Below are positions 13,194 to 21,271 of a stretch of DNA of 41,425 bases, piece after piece. Position 1 is the stretch's first letter. Each line of letters opens with the position of its first letter. The stretch comes from a virus, in IMG/VR virus record IMGVR_UViG_3300036851_000391, positions 1-41,425 of that record; one strand, written 5' to 3'. Both the position numbers and the translations under genes were made by a program. The notes under the pieces are model-generated. The model saw only the letters and a program-made list of their open reading frames with translations, ran no database searches and had not been told where the DNA came from.

Positions 13194-14636
13194 ATGCATA
13201 CACTGGGATTGGCAGGGATTATCGCGGCCCTGCCAGGAACGATCAGCGAGGGGCGTCTCGGGGAAGCGGAGACGCTTCTCTGGCCCGCCCTTGATCAGAA
13301 GCCGGAAACCGGAGCGCTCTGGTTCTACGCCGGCATTCTCTCGTCCATGCAGGGCAAGCAGGCGCTTGCGTTCGAGTGTTTCCGGAAGTCGCACGAGCTT
13401 GAGCCGCACCCGGCGAACTGGGCGAACATGGGCGGCGTCTTGCGTCAGATGGGCCGGATCGAAGAGTCACGCGATGTCATGCTCCGCGGGCTCGATCACA
13501 TCGGCGAGGACCCGGACATTCTCGCCAATCTCGGCGGCTCCTATGTGAACGAGGGCGACCCACAGCCAGGGATTGCCCTCGTGGAGCGTGCGCTGAAAGC
13601 CAAGCCGGATCACGGCGGTGCGAAGTTCAATCTGGCGCTGTTGCATCTCGAGGCCGGGCATTTCGCTCAAGGGTTTGACCTCTACGCGGAGGGCGCGCAC
13701 CGCCATCGCCTGACGAAGACCTATGAGCCGGATCCTCCGGAGCTGACACCACAATTGCACGAGGTGCTACGCGGGCAGGGCACGCGCCTCATCGTGTGGG
13801 GCGAGCAGGGGATCGGCGATGAGCTCATGTTCGCGACGATCCTGCGCGATGCGAAACGCGACTATGAAGTGATTTTCGACTGTCACCCTCGGCTCGAAAG
13901 GCTGTTCGAGCAGGCCGCATGGATGAAGGCGCCAGGGTATCCGGTGACGCTGTACGCCACGCGCAAGACCAAAGGCGATCGGGGGTGGAGTGAGCAGGCG
14001 GATGTGAAGTGTGCGATCGGCAACCTCGGACGCCTCTATCGCCGCACGCCGGCATCCTTTGCGTGGACCGGCAAGGTGTATTCGGCGCCTCCGAAGGAGG
14101 TGCGTGAGATGCGCGCATTCCTCGAACACATCGCCGCCGGACGCAAGATCGTGGGCCTCGCGATGCGCGGCGGGACGATGTCCACCGCGCGCACGTACCG
14201 GATGCTCGCCCCGGAAGCGATCATGGAGGTGCTGAGCGATCCGCGTTACCTCTTCGTCTCGCTCGACTACGAGGACATGACACCACTCGGGGAGTGGTTC
14301 ACGCAGAAGTGCGGTTCGGGGCGCTTTCTCTGGTACCCGAGTGTCTGCTGGGCGTGGGATTACGCGCATCAGGCCGCGCTCGTTGCGGCAACCGATGCCG
14401 TGGTGACGGTCTGCCAGAGCATCGCTCACCTCTCCGCAGCGATGGCGCATCCAACGTACGTGATGACGCCGTCCAGGCCGGCGTGGCGCTATGGCGTGAA
14501 CGAATCCGACCGCTGGTACTGGTACGACCACGGACAAGCGCGCCTGCTGCGTCAGAAGGGGGATGACTGGGGCCCGGCCGCCACAGCTCTCTCGGAGGCG
14601 CTGCGGGCGCGTTTCTTTTCGCAGGAGGCTGCGTAA
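13194..14636 (+). CDS. TPR protein fused to a GT-B-type glycosyltransferase domain
   Basis: 480 residues with GGAGGGGAAG before the ATG. The N-terminal 170 residues are tetratricopeptide repeats (ETGALWFYAGILSSMQGKQ; HPANWANMGGVLRQMGR; DPDILANLGGSYVNEGD; HGGAKFNLALLHLEAG). The rest is a GT9-like domain: LIVWGEQGIGDELMFATIL, an IVGLAMRGG strand, and near the end VVTVCQSIAHLSAAMAHPTY with RPAWRYG, a nucleotide-sugar-binding signature also seen in TPR-linked glycosyltransferases. It is the first gene of a four-gene glycan cassette between capsid and tail genes, so it probably adds sugar to a virion protein or cell-surface glycan in the cytoplasm. Confidence 0.75.
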   Translation: MHTLGLAGIIAALPGTISEGRLGEAETLLWPALDQKPETGALWFYAGILSSMQGKQALAFECFRKSHELEPHPANWANMGGVLRQMGRIEESRDVMLRGLDHIGEDPDILANLGGSYVNEGDPQPGIALVERALKAKPDHGGAKFNLALLHLEAGHFAQGFDLYAEGAHRHRLTKTYEPDPPELTPQLHEVLRGQGTRLIVWGEQGIGDELMFATILRDAKRDYEVIFDCHPRLERLFEQAAWMKAPGYPVTLYATRKTKGDRGWSEQADVKCAIGNLGRLYRRTPASFAWTGKVYSAPPKEVREMRAFLEHIAAGRKIVGLAMRGGTMSTARTYRMLAPEAIMEVLSDPRYLFVSLDYEDMTPLGEWFTQKCGSGRFLWYPSVCWAWDYAHQAALVAATDAVVTVCQSIAHLSAAMAHPTYVMTPSRPAWRYGVNESDRWYWYDHGQARLLRQKGDDWGPAATALSEALRARFFSQEAA

Positions 14637-15193
14637 TGGGTCACGCATTTCAGTCTCCGCTGCGACGCTGGGATGTGCTCGCGGGGCTCTGCCAGCAGAT
14701 GGGAGCGAAGACGTTCGTGGAGGTCGGCTGCAAGGAAGGCCGTACGACCGGAGCGCTGCTCGCGAACTGTCCGGAGCTTCGTGTCGTCGCCGTCGATCCC
14801 TGGGCGCCGGTGCCGAATTCGGACGAGAACTACGACGGCTGGGACTTCGTGGCTATTGAACGCGAGTTCTGGGAGAACGTCGGCCCGCATAAGGATCGCG
14901 TTGAGATGTTGCGCACTACGTCACTTGAGGCATCGTGCATCCCAACCACCCCGTTTGATGTCGCATTCATCGATGCCGGCCACGACTACGCGAACGCGCG
15001 AGCCGATATCCAGGCGTGGTGGCCCCTGGTGCGCGAGGGCGGCTATCTCTGCGGTCACGATTACCAACACAAGTTCCCCGGTGTAATGCGCGCCGTCGTC
15101 GCCTCATTCCCGCTGCTGCGGGTCGCGGTATGCCCGGACTCGGTGTGGGTCGTGCAGAAAGAGCACGATGTGAAGCTGAAGGAGGCGGCGTGA
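14636..15193 (+). CDS. SAM-dependent class I methyltransferase (Methyltransf_24-like)
   Basis: 185 residues, TAATG-coupled. Motif I is FVEVGCKEGRTTGALL, then VVAVDPW (acidic loop), and FDVAFIDAGHDYANARADI with the metal- or substrate-binding Asp/His typical of family-24 sugar or small-molecule O-methyltransferases. GGYLCGHDYQHKFPGV is a strand-6 feature. Embedded between glycosyltransferase genes, it most likely O-methylates a sugar added by them. It is not a DNA methyltransferase: no DPPY or NPPF motif. Confidence 0.75.
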   Translation: MGHAFQSPLRRWDVLAGLCQQMGAKTFVEVGCKEGRTTGALLANCPELRVVAVDPWAPVPNSDENYDGWDFVAIEREFWENVGPHKDRVEMLRTTSLEASCIPTTPFDVAFIDAGHDYANARADIQAWWPLVREGGYLCGHDYQHKFPGVMRAVVASFPLLRVAVCPDSVWVVQKEHDVKLKEAA

Positions 15194-15849
15194 TCGTCGC
15201 GTACTGGACCCGAGGCGAAGAATTCGGACGCCTCGCGCGTCTGTCCGCAGAATCCGTGAAGCGCATCTATCCGAAGGCGGACTTCCGCTTCATCGAGGAT
15301 GACGGGGCGCGCCCGAAGATGGTCGCGAATCTTGATGCCCAGATCCATGTCCTCGGCTGGGCGATGCGCGGCGAACAGATTCTCTTTCTCGATGCCGACG
15401 TGCTCCTGTGCAAACCGTTTCCGTTCGACCTCTATCACGATCTCTATGTGACGTGGCGCGATCACGTCAATGGCGATAAGGATGCCGCGAAGATGCAGCC
15501 GTACAACTACGGTGTCATTGCCTGCAATGTTCGGCCGCAAGTGATCGAAGCCTTCATCTGGCTACGCGCCCGAATTCTCGGCATGGCGAAGAAGCATCAG
15601 GACTGGTACGGGAACCAGCTCGCACTCGCAGACCTCCTCGGCCAGCCAACGCAGGAGACGCTCGAGACGCGCATCCGCTGGTCGCTGACCGACCCCGGTA
15701 CACTCCTGCGCGCGCAGTGCCTGTCGTGCGATACCTGGAACTGGTCGCCGGATGGCGAGAGCGAAGACATCTCCGCGAAGGGTGTCATTCACCTGAAGGG
15801 CGGCCGTAAGGACCTCATGGACCACTACGCGCAGAGGCTTGCGGCATGA
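15190..15849 (+). CDS. Glycosyltransferase, GT8-like (first)
   Basis: 219 residues from a GTG at 15190 that overlaps the methyltransferase stop as GTGA. The GT-A fold begins VIVAYWTRGEEFGRLARL. ILFLDADVLL carries the metal-binding DxD. Later NYGVIACNV and GVIHLKGGRKD supply the His-containing C-terminal metal ligand region. It transfers a sugar from a nucleotide donor; the acceptor is unknown. The next gene has the same fold but little obvious identity, so the pair may build a disaccharide. Confidence 0.7.
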   Translation: MIVAYWTRGEEFGRLARLSAESVKRIYPKADFRFIEDDGARPKMVANLDAQIHVLGWAMRGEQILFLDADVLLCKPFPFDLYHDLYVTWRDHVNGDKDAAKMQPYNYGVIACNVRPQVIEAFIWLRARILGMAKKHQDWYGNQLALADLLGQPTQETLETRIRWSLTDPGTLLRAQCLSCDTWNWSPDGESEDISAKGVIHLKGGRKDLMDHYAQRLAA

Positions 15850-16610
15850 GGGTTTACATCGGCTATGATGCGCACGAGCCGGATGCCTACGGGCTTGCCG
15901 AGGCGAGTCTCCGCGGCCGGGCGAGCGCACCAGTGGATGTGACGCGGCTTGATCTCACGCGACTCGCCGAATGCGGCCTCCTGCGCCGGCCACGCGATAC
16001 ACGCGGTGGACGTTACGACATCCTCTCGAATGCGCCGGCCTCGACGGATTTCGCGATCTCCCGGTTCCTCGTGCCGATTCTGGCCCAGTCCGGCTGGGCG
16101 CTCTTCACCGATAGCGACGTGCTGTTTCTTGCGGATATCGCTGAGCTGCAGGGTCTTGCAGACCCGCGCTATGCGCTCATGTGCGTGCAGCACGACTACG
16201 CCCCGAAGTTCGGCCCGAAAATGGACGGCCAGATCCAGACGCGATATCCGCGCAAGAACTGGTCGAGCGTCATGCTCTTCAACTGCGATCACCCCGCGAA
16301 CAGACGCCTGTCGCTCATCGACGTGCAGGAGCGGCGCGGCTTCGACCTGCACCAGTTCTACTGGCTGAACGATACGGAGATCGGTGCATTGCCGGCGCAG
16401 TGGAACTGGCTCGTCGGTGAGCAGCCACGGCCAGCCGATCCGAAGATTGCCCATTTCACGCTCGGCGGCCCGTTCACGCACGGCTGGCGCGGGGGTGAGC
16501 ACGATTCACTCTGGTACGAGGAGCAGCAGCGATGGCTAAGAAGCCCTCTCACAAAACAGGACCCCGCTTCCGTTCCTTCGAGCACGAGCTCGCCCGCCGT
16601 GGCAGCGTAG
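15846..16610 (+). CDS. Glycosyltransferase, GT8-like (second)
   Basis: 254 residues, ATGA-coupled to the first transferase. It begins MRVYIGYDAHEPDAYGLAE, the usual GT8-type start. SGWALFTDSDVLFLADI holds the DxD metal motif, NWSSVMLFNCDHP and FYWLNDTEIGALPAQWNW follow as in lipooligosaccharide-type transferases, and IAHFTLGGPFTHGW provides the C-terminal His. The last 26 residues are low-complexity and overlap the next small gene, so the functional end is near residue 230. Confidence 0.75.
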   Translation: MRVYIGYDAHEPDAYGLAEASLRGRASAPVDVTRLDLTRLAECGLLRRPRDTRGGRYDILSNAPASTDFAISRFLVPILAQSGWALFTDSDVLFLADIAELQGLADPRYALMCVQHDYAPKFGPKMDGQIQTRYPRKNWSSVMLFNCDHPANRRLSLIDVQERRGFDLHQFYWLNDTEIGALPAQWNWLVGEQPRPADPKIAHFTLGGPFTHGWRGGEHDSLWYEEQQRWLRSPLTKQDPASVPSSTSSPAVAA

Positions 16611-16693
16611 ACAATCCGCGCGCCGCGGCCGAGATGATCGGGCGCGCGAAGCAGGTAGAGAAGGTGAACCCTGACGCGAAGCGCGGGAAATGA
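16532..16693 (+). CDS. Small basic protein overlapping the second glycosyltransferase
   Basis: 53 residues, MAKKPSHKTGPRFRSFEHEL ... VNPDAKRGK, strongly basic. It starts inside the transferase gene in another frame with AGGAGCAGCAGCG upstream and runs beyond it. The real-looking composition contrasts with the low-complexity transferase tail, so this is the better protein in the overlap. It could be a small capsid or DNA-binding protein. Confidence 0.6.
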   Translation: MAKKPSHKTGPRFRSFEHELARRGSVDNPRAAAEMIGRAKQVEKVNPDAKRGK

Positions 16694-16766
16694 GACGCCG
16701 TCAGGCTTACGCAGTAAAGTCAGCTAGTCAACCCCCGGCCGGGGTGGTTGTGGCACAGGAAACACC

Positions 16767-17393
16767 ATGCCCACCCTCGGAGCCGCCATCACCGCCATTC
16801 GTGGAGACCTCAACCGCTCCACCGATTTCGACGCGCGCATTCAGGAAGCGATCGTCAACGCGATCCGCTTCTACCGCGCGCGGCGCTACGGCTTCAACGT
16901 CAAGCGATCGACGATAGAGCTGGCAGGCGAGTACACCTCGCTCTCCACGGATTTCATCGAGATCGACTACGCGAAGCTCGAGGTCGGCGCGACGCTGAAG
17001 CCGCTCGTAGAGCGCACGTACACGTGGCTCAACGACACGGCGCAGGATGCGAGCCTCTCCTCGGAGCCCATCTGGTTCGCGGTTCAGGAGCGGCAGTTGC
17101 GGGTTTATCCGCCGCCGGATGACAGCTACTCGACGCAGATCCACTATCTGTACGACCTGACCGGGATATCGCTCTCGACGAGCGACACGACGACCAGTAA
17201 CGCGTGGCTCGATGAGGGGTATGAGGTGATCCGCCTCCACGCGATGGCCGAGGTGCTTGAGATGCATATCGGCGGCCCGGAAGCATTCGAAACAGCCGCT
17301 CGCCTGCGCACACGCGAGGACCAGGCGGAGAAAGAACTGAAACGGCGAGCGAACCGCGAGCAGTCAAGCGGTCAGGTCAAAGGGGTAATGTGA
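16767..17393 (+). CDS. Head-tail adaptor, P22 gp4-like
   Basis: 208 residues. The N-terminal helices (MPTLGAAITAIRGDLNR ... RIQEAIVNAIRFYRARR) and central strand pairs (QERQLRVYPPPDDSYSTQIHYLYDL) match the tail-accessory gp4-like connector that docks beneath the portal in P22-type podoviruses. It is the first tail gene after the glycan cassette. The C-terminus is a charged helix. Confidence 0.75.
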   Translation: MPTLGAAITAIRGDLNRSTDFDARIQEAIVNAIRFYRARRYGFNVKRSTIELAGEYTSLSTDFIEIDYAKLEVGATLKPLVERTYTWLNDTAQDASLSSEPIWFAVQERQLRVYPPPDDSYSTQIHYLYDLTGISLSTSDTTTSNAWLDEGYEVIRLHAMAEVLEMHIGGPEAFETAARLRTREDQAEKELKRRANREQSSGQVKGVM

Positions 17394-18358
17394 TGAATCG
17401 GCTAAGGCAGAAGACGACGGCGATCGTTCTGGCGTTCCTGCTCGGGATCGGGTTCGCGTGGGCTGGTCTTGAAACCGTCACGCACATTCAGGACCTGAAT
17501 GCCTCCTGGCCGCTCGGTTCGGACCTCGCGTCCACTTCCGACGATCACATCCGCAACATCAAGAGCGCACTCAAGACTGACTTCCCGAACTTCAACGGGA
17601 CATACACGAGCGCGAGCGCGCCGGTGTTCGCGATCCCGAGCGACACGAACACCGGAATCTATTCGGTTGCCGCGGATGATCTTGGCTTCTCTACCGGCGG
17701 CGCGCTTCGCTTCGATATCTCGACCACGGCGTTCACCGGAACGCTCCCATGGCGCGGGCAGGATGGCGCCGTTGGCGCACCGGCGTTCTCCTTCAGTGGT
17801 GATACCGACACCGGTTTCTACCGCGAGGCCGCCAATCAATTCGGCGTCACGATCGGCGGCACACTCCGGTTTACCTGGGCGGCAGGCAACACAGTCGTCA
17901 GGTCCGGCGTGTTCTCTATTCAAGACGGTAGCGTCGGCGCCCCCGGATTGGGGTTTGACAATGACGGCGATACCGGCTTCTACCGCATCGGTAGCAATGT
18001 CACCGGCGTTGCCGGCATGCTTGGATATGGATCGGTCAGCACGCCGGCACAGATCACTGCCGACCAGAACAACTACAACCCTACTGGATTAGGGTCCAGC
18101 TCCATTCTCAGAATCAGCTCTGATGCCACCCGGACAATCACAGGGCTGGTCAACCTGGACGGTGGCGCGGTAGTCCATTTGCTGAATGTTGGCTCAAACC
18201 AGATCAGTCTCGCCAATGAAAGCGCAAGTTCCAGTGCCGCCAACCGGTTCGCACTGACTGGCAGCGGATTTTCGATCACCGCGGGTGGCTCAGTGATGCT
18301 GTTCTATGACGCCGTCTCATCCAGATGGCGCGTACTGTCGCAATCGACCGCAGGCTAA
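17393..18358 (+). CDS. Tail fibre-type protein with signal-like N-terminus and DTDTGFYR repeats
   Basis: 321 residues (ATG 17393, TGATG coupling). It begins with a hydrophobic helix (TTAIVLAFLLGIGFAWA) resembling a signal or anchor, unusual for a virion protein. The body has three repeats of the form (P/S)-x-F-x-(D)-x-D-T-G-(F/I)-Y, e.g. SGDTDTGFYREA and NDGDTGFYRIG, common in phage fibres. The C-terminal NRFALTGSGFSITAGGSVML...SSRWRVLSQ is shared with the protein at 19901. Likely adsorption apparatus. Confidence 0.65.
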   Translation: MNRLRQKTTAIVLAFLLGIGFAWAGLETVTHIQDLNASWPLGSDLASTSDDHIRNIKSALKTDFPNFNGTYTSASAPVFAIPSDTNTGIYSVAADDLGFSTGGALRFDISTTAFTGTLPWRGQDGAVGAPAFSFSGDTDTGFYREAANQFGVTIGGTLRFTWAAGNTVVRSGVFSIQDGSVGAPGLGFDNDGDTGFYRIGSNVTGVAGMLGYGSVSTPAQITADQNNYNPTGLGSSSILRISSDATRTITGLVNLDGGAVVHLLNVGSNQISLANESASSSAANRFALTGSGFSITAGGSVMLFYDAVSSRWRVLSQSTAG

Positions 18359-18368
18359 GAAGTGGCTG

Positions 18369-19904
18369 ATGCGCACCTCGATCGATGACATCACGAAGGG
18401 CTTCGCGCCCGATCCGGTAGACCTGCAGCTGCCGGACGGCTTCTTCTCGGATTCACGTAATTTCCGCTATCGGGATGCGGCGGTCGAGAAGTGCAAGGGA
18501 CAGGCCGCAGTCTTCGGCTCACTCTCAGTCACGCCGATGTGGGCGGCATCGATCGGCGATGGCGTCACGAGCTACTGGCTTTACGGTAACGAGGCAGTGC
18601 TCTATGCCACGGACGGCACGACGCACGCGAACGTTTCCTCTGCGAGTTACAACGCGGGTCCTGACCTCGGCTACACCGGCGGTCAGTTCCACGGCTTCCA
18701 GATCGTCAATGACTCGGTGCTGCCGCCGGCGAGTTGGCAGCCCTCGCTTTCGAATACTGTGCAGCAGCTCGCCAACTGGCCGGCAAGCACCTTCTGCAAG
18801 GTCATCCGCCCATTCCGCGACCAGCTCATCGCGTTGCGACTGACCGAGAGCGGTACGTACAACCCACGTGTGTTGCGCTGGTCGGATATCGCCGGCGTCG
18901 GCGCGCTACCCGGGTCGTGGGACTACACCGATCCGACGAACTTCGCCGGCCGTACTGAGATCGGCGAGACCGAGGATTACCTGATCGACTGCCTGCCCAT
19001 GCGCGATGTCAACATCGTGTACAAGCAGTTTTCGACCTACCTGATGCAGCCGATCCAGACGAACGATGCGTTCGCCTTCCGCCAGCTTTTCAGCCAGGCA
19101 GGGCTGTTGGCTGAGAACTGTGTTCGGGCCTTCGGCGCGCAGCACTTCGTGGTGACGAGCGATGACATCATTCTGCATGATGGTGCCAACGTGCAGTCGG
19201 TGGCGGACAAGCGCGTCAAGCGCTGGTTCTTCTCGACGCTCAACGCCTCGCGCTACCAGCGCACGTTCGTCGTGCCGGACTTCTTCAACCAGACGATGTG
19301 GATCTGTTTCTGCGAAACCGGCAACGACTTCCCGAATCTCGCGCTGTGCTGGGACTGGGCGAATAACTCCTGGTTCCCGCGCGAGCTCGGCGGCAACATT
19401 GCGCACGGTGCGAATGGCATCGTGATCGGGTCGGAGCTCACCTTCGATGGGCTAGTCGGCACGTTCGATGCGCAGACGCAAACCTTCGATGAGTCGACGT
19501 TCACGCCGTTCTCGAATCGCCTTGTGCTGTTCTCCGGTACGGCGAAAGCCGCATTCCAGGCGGAGAGCGGGGAGACCTTCAACGGCACGACGATGACGTG
19601 CTATGCGACACGTTCCAACATTGGCCTGACGCGCGATCTCAACAGCATCAAGCGCATTCAGCGCGTGTATCCAAAGGTCTTGGGCACCTCCGGAGACACG
19701 GTGAATATCTATGTCGGGAGCAAGTCATCGCCCGATGGTGCAACAACGTTCAGCGGACCCTTCGCGTTCACGATTGGCACGAGCTACAAGATCGATTGCC
19801 GGGTGTCTGGGCGCTGGATCACGCTCAAAGTCGAGTATGCCGGCAGCAATACGGTGAAGCTCGCCGGTTACGACCTCGAGTTTGTGCATGACGGCTGGCG
19901 ATGA
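18369..19904 (+). CDS. Tail hub or plug protein, P22 gp10-like
   Basis: 511 residues from ATG 18369 (MRTSIDDITKGFAPDPVDLQ); an in-frame ATG at 18306 overlaps the previous gene and is less likely. It is beta-rich with typical segments LPDGFFSDSRNFRYRDAAVEK, GSWDYTDPTNFAGRTE and NNSWFPRELGG seen in gp10-type packaged-DNA stabilisation proteins, which extend the tail tube and close it. Its neighbour order (gp4-like, fibre, gp10-like) supports the call. Confidence 0.75.
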   Translation: MRTSIDDITKGFAPDPVDLQLPDGFFSDSRNFRYRDAAVEKCKGQAAVFGSLSVTPMWAASIGDGVTSYWLYGNEAVLYATDGTTHANVSSASYNAGPDLGYTGGQFHGFQIVNDSVLPPASWQPSLSNTVQQLANWPASTFCKVIRPFRDQLIALRLTESGTYNPRVLRWSDIAGVGALPGSWDYTDPTNFAGRTEIGETEDYLIDCLPMRDVNIVYKQFSTYLMQPIQTNDAFAFRQLFSQAGLLAENCVRAFGAQHFVVTSDDIILHDGANVQSVADKRVKRWFFSTLNASRYQRTFVVPDFFNQTMWICFCETGNDFPNLALCWDWANNSWFPRELGGNIAHGANGIVIGSELTFDGLVGTFDAQTQTFDESTFTPFSNRLVLFSGTAKAAFQAESGETFNGTTMTCYATRSNIGLTRDLNSIKRIQRVYPKVLGTSGDTVNIYVGSKSSPDGATTFSGPFAFTIGTSYKIDCRVSGRWITLKVEYAGSNTVKLAGYDLEFVHDGWR

Positions 19905-20341
19905 GCTACACCCCCTCACCTGCACCATTCGATATCAAGCAGCTGCCGGAGTATCTGCAGAGGGAGCTGCGCCGGATCAGTGAGGATCTCGCGGACGCGG
20001 CGGCCAGCGTTTTCTATCGTACGATACCGACGACAGCGGGCTCACTGTCTGTCTCGGATGGCATCTCTGCGAACTGGAAAGTGGCGGGCAACGTCCTTCT
20101 CATCTCCACTTCAGCCACGCAGACCCTCACCGGTCTTCAACGCGGCGCGCTCGATGGGATGCGCGAAGTGGTGTTCATGAACATCGGCACCGGGGTCGTG
20201 GTGCTCAAGAGTCAGGCAGCCGAATCAAGTGCGAGCAACCGCTTTGCGCTCGTCACGGACTACCAGCTCTCGGCCAACGCTGCGGCGACACTCTGGCGTG
20301 ACCCTTTCGCGTACCGGTGGCGGGGCCTCTCGAAAACATGA
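19901..20341 (+). CDS. Small tail protein sharing a C-terminal module with the fibre protein
   Basis: 146 residues, ATGA-coupled on both sides. A helical N-terminus (PEYLQRELRRISEDLADAA) is followed by a beta domain: LLISTSATQTLTGLQRGALDG and SSASNRFALVTDYQLSANAAATLWRD...RWRGL. The last part repeats the pattern ending the 17393 protein (NRFAL, RWR). Probably a tail spike or fibre attachment component. Confidence 0.65.
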   Translation: MSYTPSPAPFDIKQLPEYLQRELRRISEDLADAAASVFYRTIPTTAGSLSVSDGISANWKVAGNVLLISTSATQTLTGLQRGALDGMREVVFMNIGTGVVVLKSQAAESSASNRFALVTDYQLSANAAATLWRDPFAYRWRGLSKT

Positions 20342-20757
20342 TCCGCGAAGTTCCGATCTCCCTCCTCAAGCCGCTCTGGAGCGCTATCGAGCCGCACCTG
20401 AAGGCAGCGCTCGAGGCGCATCCATTTCTCGATGTAGAGGGCGTCTTGCAGCGGGTTCTTGCCGGGTTGGCCTATGTGATGATCGTCCTCGATGGCGATC
20501 GCGTGACTGGTGTTGTGGTCATGGAGATCCAGCAGTTCCCAAAGTGCCGGATCGGCAATGTGCTCGCACTCGGTGGTGACAAGGGATCGATGGCGCCTTT
20601 CGCCGATGAGGTGGAGACGTTTCTTATCGAGTGGTGCCGGGCACACTCTCTTGCTAGCCTCGGCATGCTCGGTTGGCCGGGATGGAGCAAGGTGCTGAAT
20701 CGCCGCGGGTGGCGCACTCAGCTCATGTGCGCGGCATGGCTCCCTCTGCAGGATTGA
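20338..20757 (+). CDS. GNAT-like protein of the tail cluster
   Basis: 139 residues from ATG 20338. The core MIVLDGDRVTGVVVMEIQQ, then FADEVETFLIEWCRAHSLASLGMLG and KVLNRRGWRTQLM, resembles an N-acetyltransferase fold of the kind often encoded between tail genes in such phages. Acetyl-CoA-binding residues are not clearly conserved, so enzymatic activity is uncertain. Confidence 0.55.
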   Translation: MIREVPISLLKPLWSAIEPHLKAALEAHPFLDVEGVLQRVLAGLAYVMIVLDGDRVTGVVVMEIQQFPKCRIGNVLALGGDKGSMAPFADEVETFLIEWCRAHSLASLGMLGWPGWSKVLNRRGWRTQLMCAAWLPLQD

Positions 20758-20761
20758 CCGA

Positions 20762-21271
20762 ATGGGATTTTTCAAGAATTTCTTTCGCTCTGGCGGAAAC
20801 CCGATCGTCCATCACGCCGATAAGGCAGATCGGAAAGAGAAGGACGCGCTCGCTGCCCGCGTCTACGAACTAGAGAACAATCCTCTCGGATTGGGCGGCT
20901 CAATGGGCGCCGGGCGGGCTGGTGGCCTCGGGATGCCGCAGATCAACCAGCCGCCGATCCAGTATCCCCAACTCACTCAGCTTCCCTACTTTCAGCCGAA
21001 CCCGCAGGGCTACGGGATGGGCCAGGGCGGCATGCCGTTCCTGCGCAATCAGGCGATGATGAACACGCTGAGCCCGCTCATGCAGCAGAACTACGGGCTG
21101 CCGATGATCAGTCCGTACGCGCCCGGAACGCCTAACGGACCTTCGCAGGCGCCACCTCAAGGCCAATATCCGGGCGCCGGTCAGTATCCGATCTTCGGCG
21201 GCAATCCAGGTCCACAGATGCCCGGCCTTGGCCGATGGGGCATCCAGCCGATCATGGGTAGCGCGCGATGA
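20762..21271 (+). CDS. Pro/Gly/Gln-rich virion protein
   Basis: 169 residues. A short basic helix (FFKNFFRSGGNPIVHHADKA) leads into a long low-complexity region of Pro, Gln, Gly and Tyr (PPIQYPQLTQLPYFQPNPQG; GQYPGAGQYPIFGG). It is ATGA-coupled to the next gene and heads the block of three large internal-type proteins. Probably an ejected or linker virion protein. Confidence 0.6.
   Translation: MGFFKNFFRSGGNPIVHHADKADRKEKDALAARVYELENNPLGLGGSMGAGRAGGLGMPQINQPPIQYPQLTQLPYFQPNPQGYGMGQGGMPFLRNQAMMNTLSPLMQQNYGLPMISPYAPGTPNGPSQAPPQGQYPGAGQYPIFGGNPGPQMPGLGRWGIQPIMGSAR

Noticed and set aside
13767-14648. 293-residue minus-strand frame opposite the TPR glycosyltransferase
   Set aside because: Shadow of a gene with clear TPR and GT motifs; composition is Arg/Leu/His-biased.
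13194-16610. Diversity-generating retroelement or tail-switching cassette between capsid and tail genes, as in BPP-1-like phages
   Set aside because: No reverse transcriptase or template/variable repeat was found. The genes are glycosyl- and methyltransferases.
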